Assembly: GCA_013824715.1 (NCBI GenBank)
Contig: PNOH01000002.1
Coordinates: 160,003 to 224,002 of the forward strand
Reading direction: 5' to 3'
DNA from: Odoribacter sp.
GTDB taxonomy: Bacteria > Bacteroidota > Bacteroidia > Bacteroidales > Prolixibacteraceae
Length of the DNA stretch: 64,000 nt
The position numbers and the translations under genes are program-made. Positions 24,594-35,528 of the stretch are shown here, in pieces (position 1 is the first letter of the stretch; each line of letters opens with the position of its first letter). The notes beneath the pieces are model-generated. The model was not told where the DNA came from. It worked only from the letters and a program-made list of their open reading frames with translations, and ran no database searches.

Positions 24594-24601
24594 TATATTT
24601 G
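24594..24601 (+). promoter_or_regulatory. -7 box upstream of gyrB
   Basis: TATATTTG fits the TAnnTTTG consensus exactly, 10 bp after the barrel gene's stop. It would give gyrB an untranslated leader of about 170 bases. The -33 region is poor. Confidence 0.45.
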
Positions 24602-24764
24602 CGACTGATTTGTTGAAGGTCATTTATTGTGAAGAATTTACTAAAAATCAAATATCTTTTTTATTACCCAATCAGGCAATTTTCAAAATTCAGGAAAAGA
24701 TTTGTTTCCTGAAATTGGTTTTGGCTCTATATTTTCAGGGCCGAATGGGTAAAATATTGGATAG

Positions 24765-26765
<2,001 letters not shown>

Positions 26766-26769
26766 CAAC

Positions 26770-26866
26770 AATTTACTATTATACGATTTACCATTTACTA
26801 GTTAGGCAGTATCGCTGAAAATAGCACGAATAGTAAATCGTAAATGTTTTAATCGTAAATATATAT
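26770..26866. repeat. AT-rich imperfect inverted repeat (ATTTAC/GTAAAT units)
   Basis: The gap between gyrB and the LOG gene consists largely of ATTTACTATT and ACGATTTACCATTTACTA on one side and AATAGTAAATCGTAAATG on the other, forming an imperfect palindrome that ends within a few bases of ATG 26870. No coding potential is seen. Confidence 0.55.
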
Positions 26867-26869
26867 TTC

Positions 26870-27451
26870 ATGAACATTTGTGTCTTTTCTTCTTCAAGTA
26901 ATGCCATTGCCGATGTTTACGTGAATGAAGCCATTGATTTGGCCCGTCTGATTGGCCAGTCAGGTTTTTGTCTGATCAACGGGGGATCCAACGTAGGTAC
27001 TATGGACGTAATAACCCGTGAGGCAGGCAAAAACGGTGCAAAGACCATTGGTATCATTCCTGAAAAGCTACGCGATTTTAATCTGGCCTCCGTTCATGCC
27101 CATGAAATTATTGTTTCGGGCGACATGATGGACCGAAAGTTCAAAATGAGGGAATTGTCGGATGCCTTTATTGCGCTGGCCGGAGGTTTCGGGACACTCG
27201 AAGAAATTCTGGAAGTAATTACGCTGAAACAACTGGGATACCACCACAAAGCCATTGTTTTCATCAATACCAATGGTTTCTATGACGATCTTTTCTGTCA
27301 GTTCGAGAAATTATACAAGGAACAATTTGCCAAAGAAAATTACAGGAAACTCTTTTTTATTGCTGAAAATTCAGCCGATGCCATGAATTACCTCAAAAAT
27401 TATAAGCCGGAAGAAACGGTAAATAAATGGTTTGAAGTCCCTAAACGCTAA
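26870..27451 (+). CDS. LOG-family (TIGR00730) nucleoside-monophosphate phosphoribohydrolase-like protein
   Basis: This 193-residue Rossmann protein is of the LOG family. The family motifs appear as INGGSNVGTMDVI, DRKFKMRELSDAFIALAGGFGTLEEILEV (in parts, with AGG in place of the usual PGG), and then ITLKQLGYHHKAIVFINTNGFYDD. Known members hydrolyse the N-glycosidic bond of cytokinin or purine nucleoside 5'-monophosphates. The PGG-to-AGG change is conservative but noteworthy. Its stop overlaps the convergent histidine-kinase gene by 4 bp. Confidence 0.87.
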   Translation: MNICVFSSSSNAIADVYVNEAIDLARLIGQSGFCLINGGSNVGTMDVITREAGKNGAKTIGIIPEKLRDFNLASVHAHEIIVSGDMMDRKFKMRELSDAFIALAGGFGTLEEILEVITLKQLGYHHKAIVFINTNGFYDDLFCQFEKLYKEQFAKENYRKLFFIAENSADAMNYLKNYKPEETVNKWFEVPKR

Positions 27452-29475
27452 CTTACAGGTAATTCAAAATAGAAAGTTGATCCTTTCCCAAGTTCCGATT
27501 CAACTCTAATTGTTCCACCAAGCAATTCAATCAGGTTTCTGGAAATGGCCAATCCAAGTCCGGTTCCGCCATAGTTCATTTTGTAGGCTTGTTCCGACTG
27601 CATAAACCGCTCAAAAATAGTTGTCTGCTGATCGGGAGGAATACCAATGCCGGTGTCCGAAATACTAAATAGAACATATTCCCTTTCCATTTTTACATCG
27701 AGTGAAACTGAACCTTCAGAAGTAAATTTGATTGCATTTCCAATCAGGTTATCCAGAATTTGTTTAAGCCTGATTACATCTGTGTTAATCAGCGTTTCAG
27801 AATTTAGCTCATTATTTACATTAAACTGAATGTTTTTTTCTTTTTTTGATAAAAGAGCTTCGGTGTAATAGTTATTGATTTCAATCAGGAATTGATCCAA
27901 TTTGACTGGTCTTTTTTTGACCATCAGTTGATTGGCTTCTATTTTTGAAATATCAAGGATGTCGTTAATTAAATTGAGCAGCATATCCCCGTTCTTCCGG
28001 ATTAATTTAACAAAAACAATACGGTCTTCACTATCCTGGCTGTCGTCTTCGAGCAATTCGGAAAATCCGATTATGGCATTCATCGGGGTTCTGATTTCGT
28101 GTGACAAGTTGGCCAGAAATGCTGATTTAAGCCGATCGGATTCCGTAGCTCTTTTTTGCTCCTCAATAAGTCTGTTCTCAATTTCCTCGCGTAACATGAT
28201 CATTTTATTGGCTGCGATACCTGCCCGTTTGAATTCATCAAAATAGAATTTGGATATATTCAATTTGTTAAAACTGTTTTGCGAAAGAAAGAAGAAATTG
28301 AAAAAACGCTCAAAGTCGGATTTGTATTTTTTATTGAAATGATAGATAATGACAGTTTCAATAAAGAGTAAGGCAATTAGAATCAGGAAAATTATCAGGA
28401 TGCTTTTCTTTTGATCCTGGCGGATCAAAGTCTGCTGTTTAATTATGCTTTCGTTGGCCTCGTCAAGATAAAAGCCAGCTCCAATAAGCCAGTTGTAGTC
28501 TTTGTATAAGTGAACGTAGGCACATTTATCAGAAGGGATAGTGTCGTTCATTTTGTTCCACCGGTAATAGAAATATTCTCCGGATGGATTATTTTTAGCA
28601 GCATCCAGCTCTTTTAAAAATACCGAATGACGCGGATCGTCTGATTTCTTAAGTAAATTAAAATCACCTTTGTAAACTTTGCCATCCATAACAATAGGAG
28701 TGCCATCAGTATGGTTTAAAAATACATAACCACCATGCCTGAATCTGACTGAACTTATTTTTTGTGCAACTTCTTCCCTTAATTTTGGAAAATAATTATC
28801 TACATACTGTTTCGATCCGAAGTACCATCCGAAATGATTGAATTTCTTCACAAAGGCTATTTTTTCAGTCCTGTAAACTTTTTCTGAAGTAACAGTATCA
28901 TTTTCATAGTTGAGAAATCCTTCTAAATTTGTTTTTAGCAGATTAATTTCGGCCATTACAACCGGAGTCCCGTTTGCATCAAGAAACTGGCGCATGTTTT
29001 TTCCTGTAAATTCAGGCCTTCTTGGATAATAAACACCAATACCATCTAATGTTGAGATAAAGACTTCTTCATACTCATTCTCAAATTTTAAGGAGGAAAT
29101 AGTTGCAACAATCAGGGATTTTATCTCATCAGTTGATTTCATACCTTCATATTTGCGATAGATCATCTCGGCAGTATTATTCGCCTGCATCACATTTTGC
29201 CTGATTTTTTTACGGATATTTTCCTTGAAATTCTGATTCTGGGCAACTATGTACGATACTTCGTTGTTTACAATTTCCTTAATGTAGATTTTCTGGTCCT
29301 CAATGTAATCCTGACTTTTTTGCGTGCTGATTTTCTTAAACTGAATAGTCTGCAAAACAATTAGAACACCACCAATGAGCAGGGTAGTAGCAACAGTGAT
29401 AAAAATCAGAGTACGGCTCAGATAGGTTGAGATATTAGATGGAATTGCAATTTTCTTTAAATAATCAGCAGGCAT
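27448..29475 (-). CDS. Cache-domain sensor histidine kinase
   Basis: This 675-residue membrane kinase has an N-terminal helix (LIFITVATTLLIGGVLIVLQ) and a large periplasmic sensor with Cache_2-type features: GYVFLNHTDGTPIVMDG, then EYFYYRWNKMND and HLYKDYNWLIGAGFYLDEA. A second membrane helix near residue 360 (ILIIFLILIALLFIETVIIY) follows, with a linker, HisKA (FLANLSHEIRTPMNAIIGFSELL, H in SHEIRTP), and HATPase_c with N box LIGNAIKFT, G1 DTGIGIPPDQ and G2 GGTGLGLAIS. No receiver domain is fused and no response regulator gene is adjacent, so its partner lies elsewhere. Cache sensors usually bind small organic acids or amino acids. Confidence 0.9.
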   Translation of the reverse strand: MPADYLKKIAIPSNISTYLSRTLIFITVATTLLIGGVLIVLQTIQFKKISTQKSQDYIEDQKIYIKEIVNNEVSYIVAQNQNFKENIRKKIRQNVMQANNTAEMIYRKYEGMKSTDEIKSLIVATISSLKFENEYEEVFISTLDGIGVYYPRRPEFTGKNMRQFLDANGTPVVMAEINLLKTNLEGFLNYENDTVTSEKVYRTEKIAFVKKFNHFGWYFGSKQYVDNYFPKLREEVAQKISSVRFRHGGYVFLNHTDGTPIVMDGKVYKGDFNLLKKSDDPRHSVFLKELDAAKNNPSGEYFYYRWNKMNDTIPSDKCAYVHLYKDYNWLIGAGFYLDEANESIIKQQTLIRQDQKKSILIIFLILIALLFIETVIIYHFNKKYKSDFERFFNFFFLSQNSFNKLNISKFYFDEFKRAGIAANKMIMLREEIENRLIEEQKRATESDRLKSAFLANLSHEIRTPMNAIIGFSELLEDDSQDSEDRIVFVKLIRKNGDMLLNLINDILDISKIEANQLMVKKRPVKLDQFLIEINNYYTEALLSKKEKNIQFNVNNELNSETLINTDVIRLKQILDNLIGNAIKFTSEGSVSLDVKMEREYVLFSISDTGIGIPPDQQTTIFERFMQSEQAYKMNYGGTGLGLAISRNLIELLGGTIRVESELGKGSTFYFELPVS

Positions 29476-29521
29476 TTGTAAAAAAAAAAATGATCAATAC
29501 TCAATTTATAAACGAAGACTT

Positions 29522-29529
29522 CAAATATA
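29522..29529 (-). promoter_or_regulatory. -7 box for the histidine kinase gene
   Basis: The minus strand reads TATATTTG, a consensus -7 box, 46 bp before the kinase start. TTTG boxes upstream are at non-standard spacing. Confidence 0.35.
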
Positions 29530-29695
29530 GCAGATTTAATCAGCAAACTACATTAACATTTCAAATTCCAACTGTTGTTAAAATCTGTTAAACAATTTAA
29601 ATGAATTGCAAATGGCATAACACTTTTATAGCTTATTCGTTATCTTAGTAATAGAATTTAAAGTCAAAAATTTCTAACAACAAAAAGTAAAAGAA

Positions 29696-31147
29696 ATGAA
29701 TAACGTAAAGAAAGGATTATTTACCTTGTTGGTGGCATTGGTTGGAGGTTTTATTGCGCTGTGGACTTATACACGCTATTTTGATGAACCAAAAATAGTG
29801 ACAGTGCCGCAGGATCAATCGATGAGGTACGCAAGTTTACCGCCTTCAAATTCTGCTCCGTTCCCGGATTTGACTTTTGCTGCTGAAAACTCAATTCATT
29901 CAGTAGTACACATAAAAGTAATTCAAAAGGGAAGGTATTACGGTACGAATAATATTTTCGATTATTTTTTTGGTGACAGAGGATATCAGCAGCAACAAGT
30001 ACCACCCAGACTGGGCGCTGGTTCCGGCGTAATAATCAGTTCAAATGGAATGATTGTGACAAACAACCATGTGATTGATGAAGCCGACGAAATCAATGTT
30101 GTTCTAAACGATAAACGGGAATATAAGGCAAAGCTTATTGGAACCGATCCATCAACCGACATTGCATTGCTTAAGATTGAAGCAACCGGACTTTCTGCAC
30201 TTTCATTTGGTAATTCGGATGATTTAAAGTTAGGAGAGTGGGTGCTGGCAGTAGGAAATCCTTTCAATCTGACATCCACCGTTACTGCCGGTATCGTCAG
30301 CGCCAAAAGCCGTGATATTGGGATTAATCCCGATCAAATGAGGATCGAGTCATTTATTCAAACTGATGCTGCCGTCAATCCTGGAAATAGTGGCGGGGCA
30401 CTGGTGGACACTCAAGGCAAACTGGTTGGTATTAATACTGCAATTGCCTCGCAAACAGGTTCATATAGTGGATATTCGTTCGCCATACCTGCAAACATTG
30501 TTCAAAAGGTAGTTGCAGATTTAAAGGAGTTTGGAGAAGTTCAGCGGGCATTGCTAAATGTTAATATTGGTGATGTTGATGCTGAAATTGCCAAAAAATT
30601 TAATCTGGATAAAATTGAAGGGGTATTTGTTGGTAAAGTACAAGCAGGTGGGGCTGCCGAATTGGCCGGAATTAAAGACAATGATATCATTATCAGTGTT
30701 GATGGGGTAAATGTGAATTCAACAGCCGAGCTTCAGGAGCAAATCAGTAAACACCGGCCAGGAGATAAAGTAACTGTGTTTGTAAAAAGAGACAATAAAA
30801 AGAAACCATTTAACGTAACGCTCCGTAACAAGCACGGAGATACGGATGTTGTGAAAGGAGATAATCCCGATGATATTTTTGGAGCGAAATTTGTAGTGGT
30901 TTCCGACCGCGATAAAGAGGAATTAGGAATACGTAATGGAATTAAAATCACAGAATTAGGGGAAGGTAAATTCAGGGATGCGGGAATCAAGAAAGGTTAT
31001 ATTATTACACAGGTAAACAAGAATGCCGTATCAGAAGTTAATGAGTTAAAACGCATTATTAAAAATTCACGGGGTGGAATATTAGTTGAAGGAATTTATC
31101 CGAATGGAGAGGTCGCTTATTATGTTTTTGGAATTGATACAAAATGA
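29696..31147 (+). CDS. Periplasmic HtrA/Deg-family serine protease
   Basis: This 483-residue protein has an N-terminal signal anchor (GLFTLLVALVGGFIALWTY) and a trypsin-fold protease domain with the catalytic triad His in VTNNHVID, Asp in STDIALLKI and Ser in NPGNSGGALVD. Two C-terminal PDZ domains follow (first around VGKVQAGGAAELAGIKDNDIIISVDG, in parts; second around KITELGEGKFRDAGIKKGYIITQVNK, in parts). Such DegP/DegQ/DegS-type enzymes degrade or refold misfolded envelope proteins. The short acidic loop DYFFGDRGYQQQQ before the protease core resembles the LA loop of DegP. It precedes the sigma factor gene but has an independent terminator and promoter context. Confidence 0.92.
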   Translation: MNNVKKGLFTLLVALVGGFIALWTYTRYFDEPKIVTVPQDQSMRYASLPPSNSAPFPDLTFAAENSIHSVVHIKVIQKGRYYGTNNIFDYFFGDRGYQQQQVPPRLGAGSGVIISSNGMIVTNNHVIDEADEINVVLNDKREYKAKLIGTDPSTDIALLKIEATGLSALSFGNSDDLKLGEWVLAVGNPFNLTSTVTAGIVSAKSRDIGINPDQMRIESFIQTDAAVNPGNSGGALVDTQGKLVGINTAIASQTGSYSGYSFAIPANIVQKVVADLKEFGEVQRALLNVNIGDVDAEIAKKFNLDKIEGVFVGKVQAGGAAELAGIKDNDIIISVDGVNVNSTAELQEQISKHRPGDKVTVFVKRDNKKKPFNVTLRNKHGDTDVVKGDNPDDIFGAKFVVVSDRDKEELGIRNGIKITELGEGKFRDAGIKKGYIITQVNKNAVSEVNELKRIIKNSRGGILVEGIYPNGEVAYYVFGIDTK

Positions 31148-31194
31148 GCATGTTAGTTATAAAATTGTAAATAATAAACCTTTGTAATAAACCA

Positions 31195-31226
31195 TTTGAA
31201 TTATTGACCTCAAAAGCCTATATTTG
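31195..31226 (+). promoter_or_regulatory. Promoter of the primary sigma factor gene
   Basis: TTTG (31195-31198), 20 bp, then TATATTTG (31219-31226) is a perfect Bacteroidota consensus promoter, 23 bp before ATG 31250. Confidence 0.75.
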
Positions 31227-31249
31227 CACGCTATTTTTTTGAAGGGTAT

Positions 31250-32110
31250 ATGAGACAGTTAAAGATTACAAAATCGATCACCAACCGCGAGAGCGCTTCT
31301 TTGGACAAGTATTTGCAGGAGATTGGCAAAGAAGAGCTTATTACTGTTGAGGAAGAAGTGGAGTTGGCGCAACGGATAAAAAAAGGTGATCAGGCCGCTC
31401 TGGAAAAACTAACAAGAGCTAATCTGCGTTTTGTGGTTTCTGTGGCTAAACAGTACCAGAATCAGGGTTTAAGTTTGCCAGACTTAATCAATGAAGGTAA
31501 TCTGGGGCTCATAAAAGCTGCTGAAAAGTTTGATGAAACCAGAGGTTTCAAGTTTATTTCGTATGCCGTATGGTGGATTCGTCAATCCATTTTGCAGGCC
31601 TTGGCGGAACAATCCCGAATTGTGCGCTTACCTTTGAATCAGGTTGGTTCGTTGAATAAAATTAATAAAGCATTTTCAAAGTTTGAACAGGAACATGAGC
31701 GCAAGCCTTCGCCTGATGAACTTGCCGAATCATTGGATCTACCCGCTGATAAAGTTGCAGATACCCTTCGTGTTTCAGGCCGTCATATTTCAGTTGACGC
31801 TCCGTTTGTTGAAGGAGAAGATAACAGCTTGCTGGATGTTTTAATAAACAATGACTCTCCGAATGCCGATAAAGCTTTGATGATGGAGTCGCTGGCCAAG
31901 GAGATTGAAAGAGCTTTGGCAACATTAACTGAACGGGAAAGCGATATCATTCGCATGTTCTTCGGAATTGGTTGTCAGGAAATGACCCTTGAAGAAATTG
32001 GAGAACGTTTTGGTTTAACGCGAGAGCGTGTTCGTCAAATTAAAGAAAAGGCAATACGCCGGTTAAGGCATACTTCCAGAAGTAAATTACTGAAAACATA
32101 TTTGGGATAA
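31250..32110 (+). CDS. rpoD: Primary RNA polymerase sigma factor, short Bacteroidota RpoD
   Basis: This 286-residue sigma-70 factor lacks region 1.1 and the large non-conserved insert, as is normal for the Bacteroidota housekeeping sigma. Region 1.2 reads [29 protein letters not shown] (in parts). Region 2 contains [37 protein letters not shown] with [16 protein letters not shown], region 3 follows, and region 4.2 ends [28 protein letters not shown] (in parts). It recognises the TTTG/TAnnTTTG promoters seen across the window and is itself preceded by a perfect one. A terminator follows the stop. Confidence 0.95.
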   Translation: MRQLKITKSITNRESASLDKYLQEIGKEELITVEEEVELAQRIKKGDQAALEKLTRANLRFVVSVAKQYQNQGLSLPDLINEGNLGLIKAAEKFDETRGFKFISYAVWWIRQSILQALAEQSRIVRLPLNQVGSLNKINKAFSKFEQEHERKPSPDELAESLDLPADKVADTLRVSGRHISVDAPFVEGEDNSLLDVLINNDSPNADKALMMESLAKEIERALATLTERESDIIRMFFGIGCQEMTLEEIGERFGLTRERVRQIKEKAIRRLRHTSRSKLLKTYLG

Positions 32111-32121
32111 ATTCCAAAAGG

Positions 32122-32148
32122 AAACCGCTTATAAGGCGGTTTTTTTTT
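32122..32148 (+). terminator. Intrinsic terminator after rpoD
   Basis: AAACCGC (32122-32128) pairs with GCGGTTT (32136-32142) across a 7-nt loop and runs into a T stretch, 12 bp after the stop. Confidence 0.85.
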
Positions 32149-32473
32149 GGATCTTACCTGATGAAATATGCACCATAAACATAAGATTTCCTCTTTTTGT
32201 TCCAATTCAAGATTCATAGCAGTTACTTTCTGTCAATAATTGGAACCTCCCGGATTGGGTGCACCGGAAGCTTCATTAATTATATATGTTTTACAATATC
32301 GAATTTAATCTCATTTTAATCTCATTTTAATTTTTTTTAAATCTAATTTCTGAGTATCTTTAACAGATTTTGACAATCATTAACATTTTAACTCTAACCC
32401 AAGATGTGATTTTAATAACATTTTTCTATAATTCATTAATATTCAATATTTTATCTAACTAATTATTTTAACT
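32149..32473. other. Leader/intergenic region upstream of the SusC-like gene
   Basis: About 325 bp of AT-rich sequence with no ORF of note. It holds an inverted repeat GTTCCAATT (32199-32207) with AATTGGAAC (32238-32246), a tandem AATCTCATTTTAATCTCATT near 32308, and a near-consensus -7 box TATCTTTA (32355-32362). The susC promoter is probably within this stretch, which would leave a leader of about 110 bases, but I cannot fix it with confidence. Confidence 0.45.
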
Positions 32474-35400
32474 ATGCGAACAATTCAAAATTCTCTGTTT
32501 TTGTGGAGGAGATGTATTCTATCGCTTCTTCTTGTTGGCTTTTCTATTAGCATAGCCAGTGCCCAACAAAAAAAGGTTACAGGTAAGGTAACCGAATCGT
32601 CTGGCGTACCTCTTCCCGGCGTTACAGTTGTTATAAAAGGTACTTCTACGGGTGCGCTTACTGACATGGATGGGAATTATTCACTTTCAAATGTAAATGA
32701 AAATGCTACGTTGCAATTTTCGTTTGTTGGAATGAAGTCCCAGGAATTATCTGTTGTGGGTAAAACTTCCATCGATGTGGTTATGGAAGAAGAATCCATT
32801 GGCATACAGGAAGTTGTTGCCGTCGGTTATGGAACACAAAGGAAGAAAGAGATTACCAGTTCCATTGCAGTCGTCAAATCAGAAGAGTTCAATAAAGGAA
32901 ATGTAAACAACCCTGTACAACTGATTCAGGGTAAAGTATCAGGTCTATCCATTTCAAAAGCTGGGGGTAATCCAAACGCAAGTTTTGATATCCGCCTGAG
33001 GGGATTAAGTACCATCGGCGCCAACACAGGACCACTAGTAGTTATTGACGGGGTAATTGGCGGTTCACTCGATAACGTTGACCCCAATGACGTTGAATCC
33101 ATCAATGTTTTAAAGGATGGTTCAGCAGCAGCAATATATGGTACCAGGGGATCCAGCGGGGTAATTCTTGTTACAACTAAGCAAGGTAAAAAAGGCACTT
33201 CGGTCGTTGACTACAATGGTTATGTTTCTGTCGAATCAATTGCAAAACATACCGATGTTATGAATGCAACTGAATGGAGAGAAATGAAGAAAGAAACTAA
33301 ACTGGGAACAGATTTTGGAGCGGACACTGACTGGTTCAAGGAAACAACACGACAAGCTATTTCCCAGGTACATAATATTTCCATGTCAGGTGGCGCAGAT
33401 AAGACTACCTACAGAGCTTCAGTAAACTACCGTGATGTTGAAGGTGTGTCATTAACAACTGGTTTTAACCAACTCAACGGAAGGATTAATATTACCCAGA
33501 AAGCTATCAACGACAGGCTGACTTTAGATGTGAACCTTGGAGCTACCAAGAAGGAAGCTTCTTATGGATTCAGCGATGCTTTCAGGTATGCCACTATTTT
33601 CAATCCAACTGCTCCGGTAAAGAGTACAGATCCGGCCTATGCCAAATGGGATGGATATTTTAACCAAACCTTGTTTGATTATTACAATCCTGTGCAAATT
33701 CTTAAAGAAAATAAAAGTGAAGGCGAAGATATGATGTATAACCTTTCATTAAAAGGAACTTTCGAAATTATTAAAGGTTTGAACGTTGACGCTTTCTATT
33801 CACGTCAGGGAAATAGTTCCCAACGAAGTGAGTACTATGATAAAAACAGTTTTTGGGTAGGTGCAAACAGAAACGGTTTGGCAAATAAGAGCCAAAGTAA
33901 TTTTTCTAGTTCACTTTTCGAATCGACCCTGAAATATATAGGTACAATTGCCCCAGATGCTAATTTGACCGTATTGGGTGGTTATTCATATCAGGATTTT
34001 GTAAATCAGGGATTTTCGATGAGTGGAGGTGATTTCCTTACCGATGCTTTTGAATCCTATAACATGGGGGCATCCCTCGAATACAAAAAAGGGCTTGGTA
34101 CTGTAAGTAGTTATAAAAACACAAACAAACTTATTGCATTCTTTGGCCGTGTCAACTTAAATGTAAACAGTATTTGGTTCCTGACTGCCAGTGCCAGATA
34201 TGAAGGTTCAACACGTTTCGGAGATGCCAATAAATGGGGACTTTTCCCAGCCATCGGTGGTGGAGTTGAATTATCATCTTTTCTTAATCTAAGTTTTATT
34301 GACAACTTAAAGGTACGTGGTAACTATGGATTAACCGGTAACCAGCCATCAAGCAGTTATCTTTCATTACTTCGTTTAGGCCCACGCGGGAACTTTTTCT
34401 ACAATGGGAAATTTGGTCCTGCTTATGCACCAGTAAGTAATGCTAATGAAGATCTTAAATGGGAAAAGAAAGGTGAAATTGACTTAGGATTTGATTTTTC
34501 TCTTTTGAATTCCAAAATTTCAGGTTCATTTGACTTCTATACCAGAACAACATCTGACCTCGTATTTTCATACCAGGTGCCAGTTCCACCAAACCTCTAT
34601 GATCAGGCCATGTTGAACCTTGGAGAAATTAAGAGCAGCGGTCTGGAATTATCTTTAACCTGGAATGTTTTGAAGAAAAAAGATTTTTCTTATAGCACCA
34701 CATTGACTCCTTCTTATAATCTTGAAAATACTCTTGTTTCATTGTCAGGAAGCTACAACGGAGCAGAATTGAAATACGGAGTACGCGACCTTTCAAACAT
34801 GGGTTCACCCGGACAAAACCAGGCTCCTTTAATCAGGGCAGAAGAAGGTAAACCAATTGGACAGATCCTTGCACTTAGATTCAAGGAAATTGACGAAAAA
34901 GGTAATTTTACATTTGAAGACCTTAGCGGGCCAAATGGAAAGCCAGATGGAACAATCGATCCATTTGACCGCACAGTTGTCGGCAATGGATTACCTAAAT
35001 TCCTGATCGGATTTGGTAATGATTTTACCTATAAAAACTGGGACATGAACCTTTTCTTTCGCGGAGTTTTTGGTCACGACCTGATCAATTCGTTCCGTGC
35101 CTTCTACGAAGTTCCGAATGTTATGGGTTCTTATAACCTACCAAAAACTGCAAAGGATATGAGAAACGCAAAAACTGGTGTTCTTCTTAATAATTCAGCG
35201 GGTCTATATTCAAGCCTGCATGTTGAAAGTGGTGATTTTGTATCACTTGACAACGCCAGCCTCGGATATAATTTTAATTTACAAAAAGGCGGAGCTTTCA
35301 GCAAAATCAGGGTTTATGCGGCCGGGAACAATTTATTCTATATTACCAAATATAAAGGTGTTGATCCTAACCCAAGATATGGCGATAGTGAAGAAAATAA

Positions 35401-35485
35401 TAATCCTTTACAGCCTGGTATTGACAGAAGGGGTACCTATTTCAGGACAAGATCAGTATCGGTTGGTGTAAACATTGTTTTTTAA
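32474..35485 (+). CDS. SusC/RagA-type TonB-dependent outer-membrane transporter
   Basis: This 1003-residue protein has a signal peptide ending around SISIASAQ. An N-terminal carboxypeptidase-regulatory-like domain follows (VTGKVTESSGVPLPGVTVVIKGTSTGALTDMDGNYSL, in parts), then a plug domain (VAVGYGTQRKKEITSSIAVV, VIDGVIGGSLDNVDPNDVES and AAIYGTRGSSGVILVTTK, in parts) and a beta barrel ending VSVGVNIVF. With its SusD partner it imports oligosaccharides or peptides using TonB energy. No sigma/anti-sigma pair or hybrid two-component regulator lies next to it, and the long upstream region may carry its control. The likely ligand, by neighbourhood with a GH105-type enzyme, is a uronate-containing glycan, but that gene is on the other strand and the link is weak. 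Confidence 0.93.
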   Translation: MRTIQNSLFLWRRCILSLLLVGFSISIASAQQKKVTGKVTESSGVPLPGVTVVIKGTSTGALTDMDGNYSLSNVNENATLQFSFVGMKSQELSVVGKTSIDVVMEEESIGIQEVVAVGYGTQRKKEITSSIAVVKSEEFNKGNVNNPVQLIQGKVSGLSISKAGGNPNASFDIRLRGLSTIGANTGPLVVIDGVIGGSLDNVDPNDVESINVLKDGSAAAIYGTRGSSGVILVTTKQGKKGTSVVDYNGYVSVESIAKHTDVMNATEWREMKKETKLGTDFGADTDWFKETTRQAISQVHNISMSGGADKTTYRASVNYRDVEGVSLTTGFNQLNGRINITQKAINDRLTLDVNLGATKKEASYGFSDAFRYATIFNPTAPVKSTDPAYAKWDGYFNQTLFDYYNPVQILKENKSEGEDMMYNLSLKGTFEIIKGLNVDAFYSRQGNSSQRSEYYDKNSFWVGANRNGLANKSQSNFSSSLFESTLKYIGTIAPDANLTVLGGYSYQDFVNQGFSMSGGDFLTDAFESYNMGASLEYKKGLGTVSSYKNTNKLIAFFGRVNLNVNSIWFLTASARYEGSTRFGDANKWGLFPAIGGGVELSSFLNLSFIDNLKVRGNYGLTGNQPSSSYLSLLRLGPRGNFFYNGKFGPAYAPVSNANEDLKWEKKGEIDLGFDFSLLNSKISGSFDFYTRTTSDLVFSYQVPVPPNLYDQAMLNLGEIKSSGLELSLTWNVLKKKDFSYSTTLTPSYNLENTLVSLSGSYNGAELKYGVRDLSNMGSPGQNQAPLIRAEEGKPIGQILALRFKEIDEKGNFTFEDLSGPNGKPDGTIDPFDRTVVGNGLPKFLIGFGNDFTYKNWDMNLFFRGVFGHDLINSFRAFYEVPNVMGSYNLPKTAKDMRNAKTGVLLNNSAGLYSSLHVESGDFVSLDNASLGYNFNLQKGGAFSKIRVYAAGNNLFYITKYKGVDPNPRYGDSEENNNPLQPGIDRRGTYFRTRSVSVGVNIVF

Positions 35486-35528
35486 CCAGATATTGAGTAA
35501 TTGATTAAAAACAAAAGAAAGTTAAAAT

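Noticed and set aside
26770..26866. Possible CRISPR-like repeats in the gyrB-LOG gap
   Set aside because: The ATTTAC units are short and irregular with no spacers of constant length. It is a simple imperfect palindrome.
32199..32246. Riboswitch in the leader of the SusC-like gene
   Set aside because: Only a 9-bp inverted repeat with a 30-nt loop is visible and no known riboswitch core was recognised.
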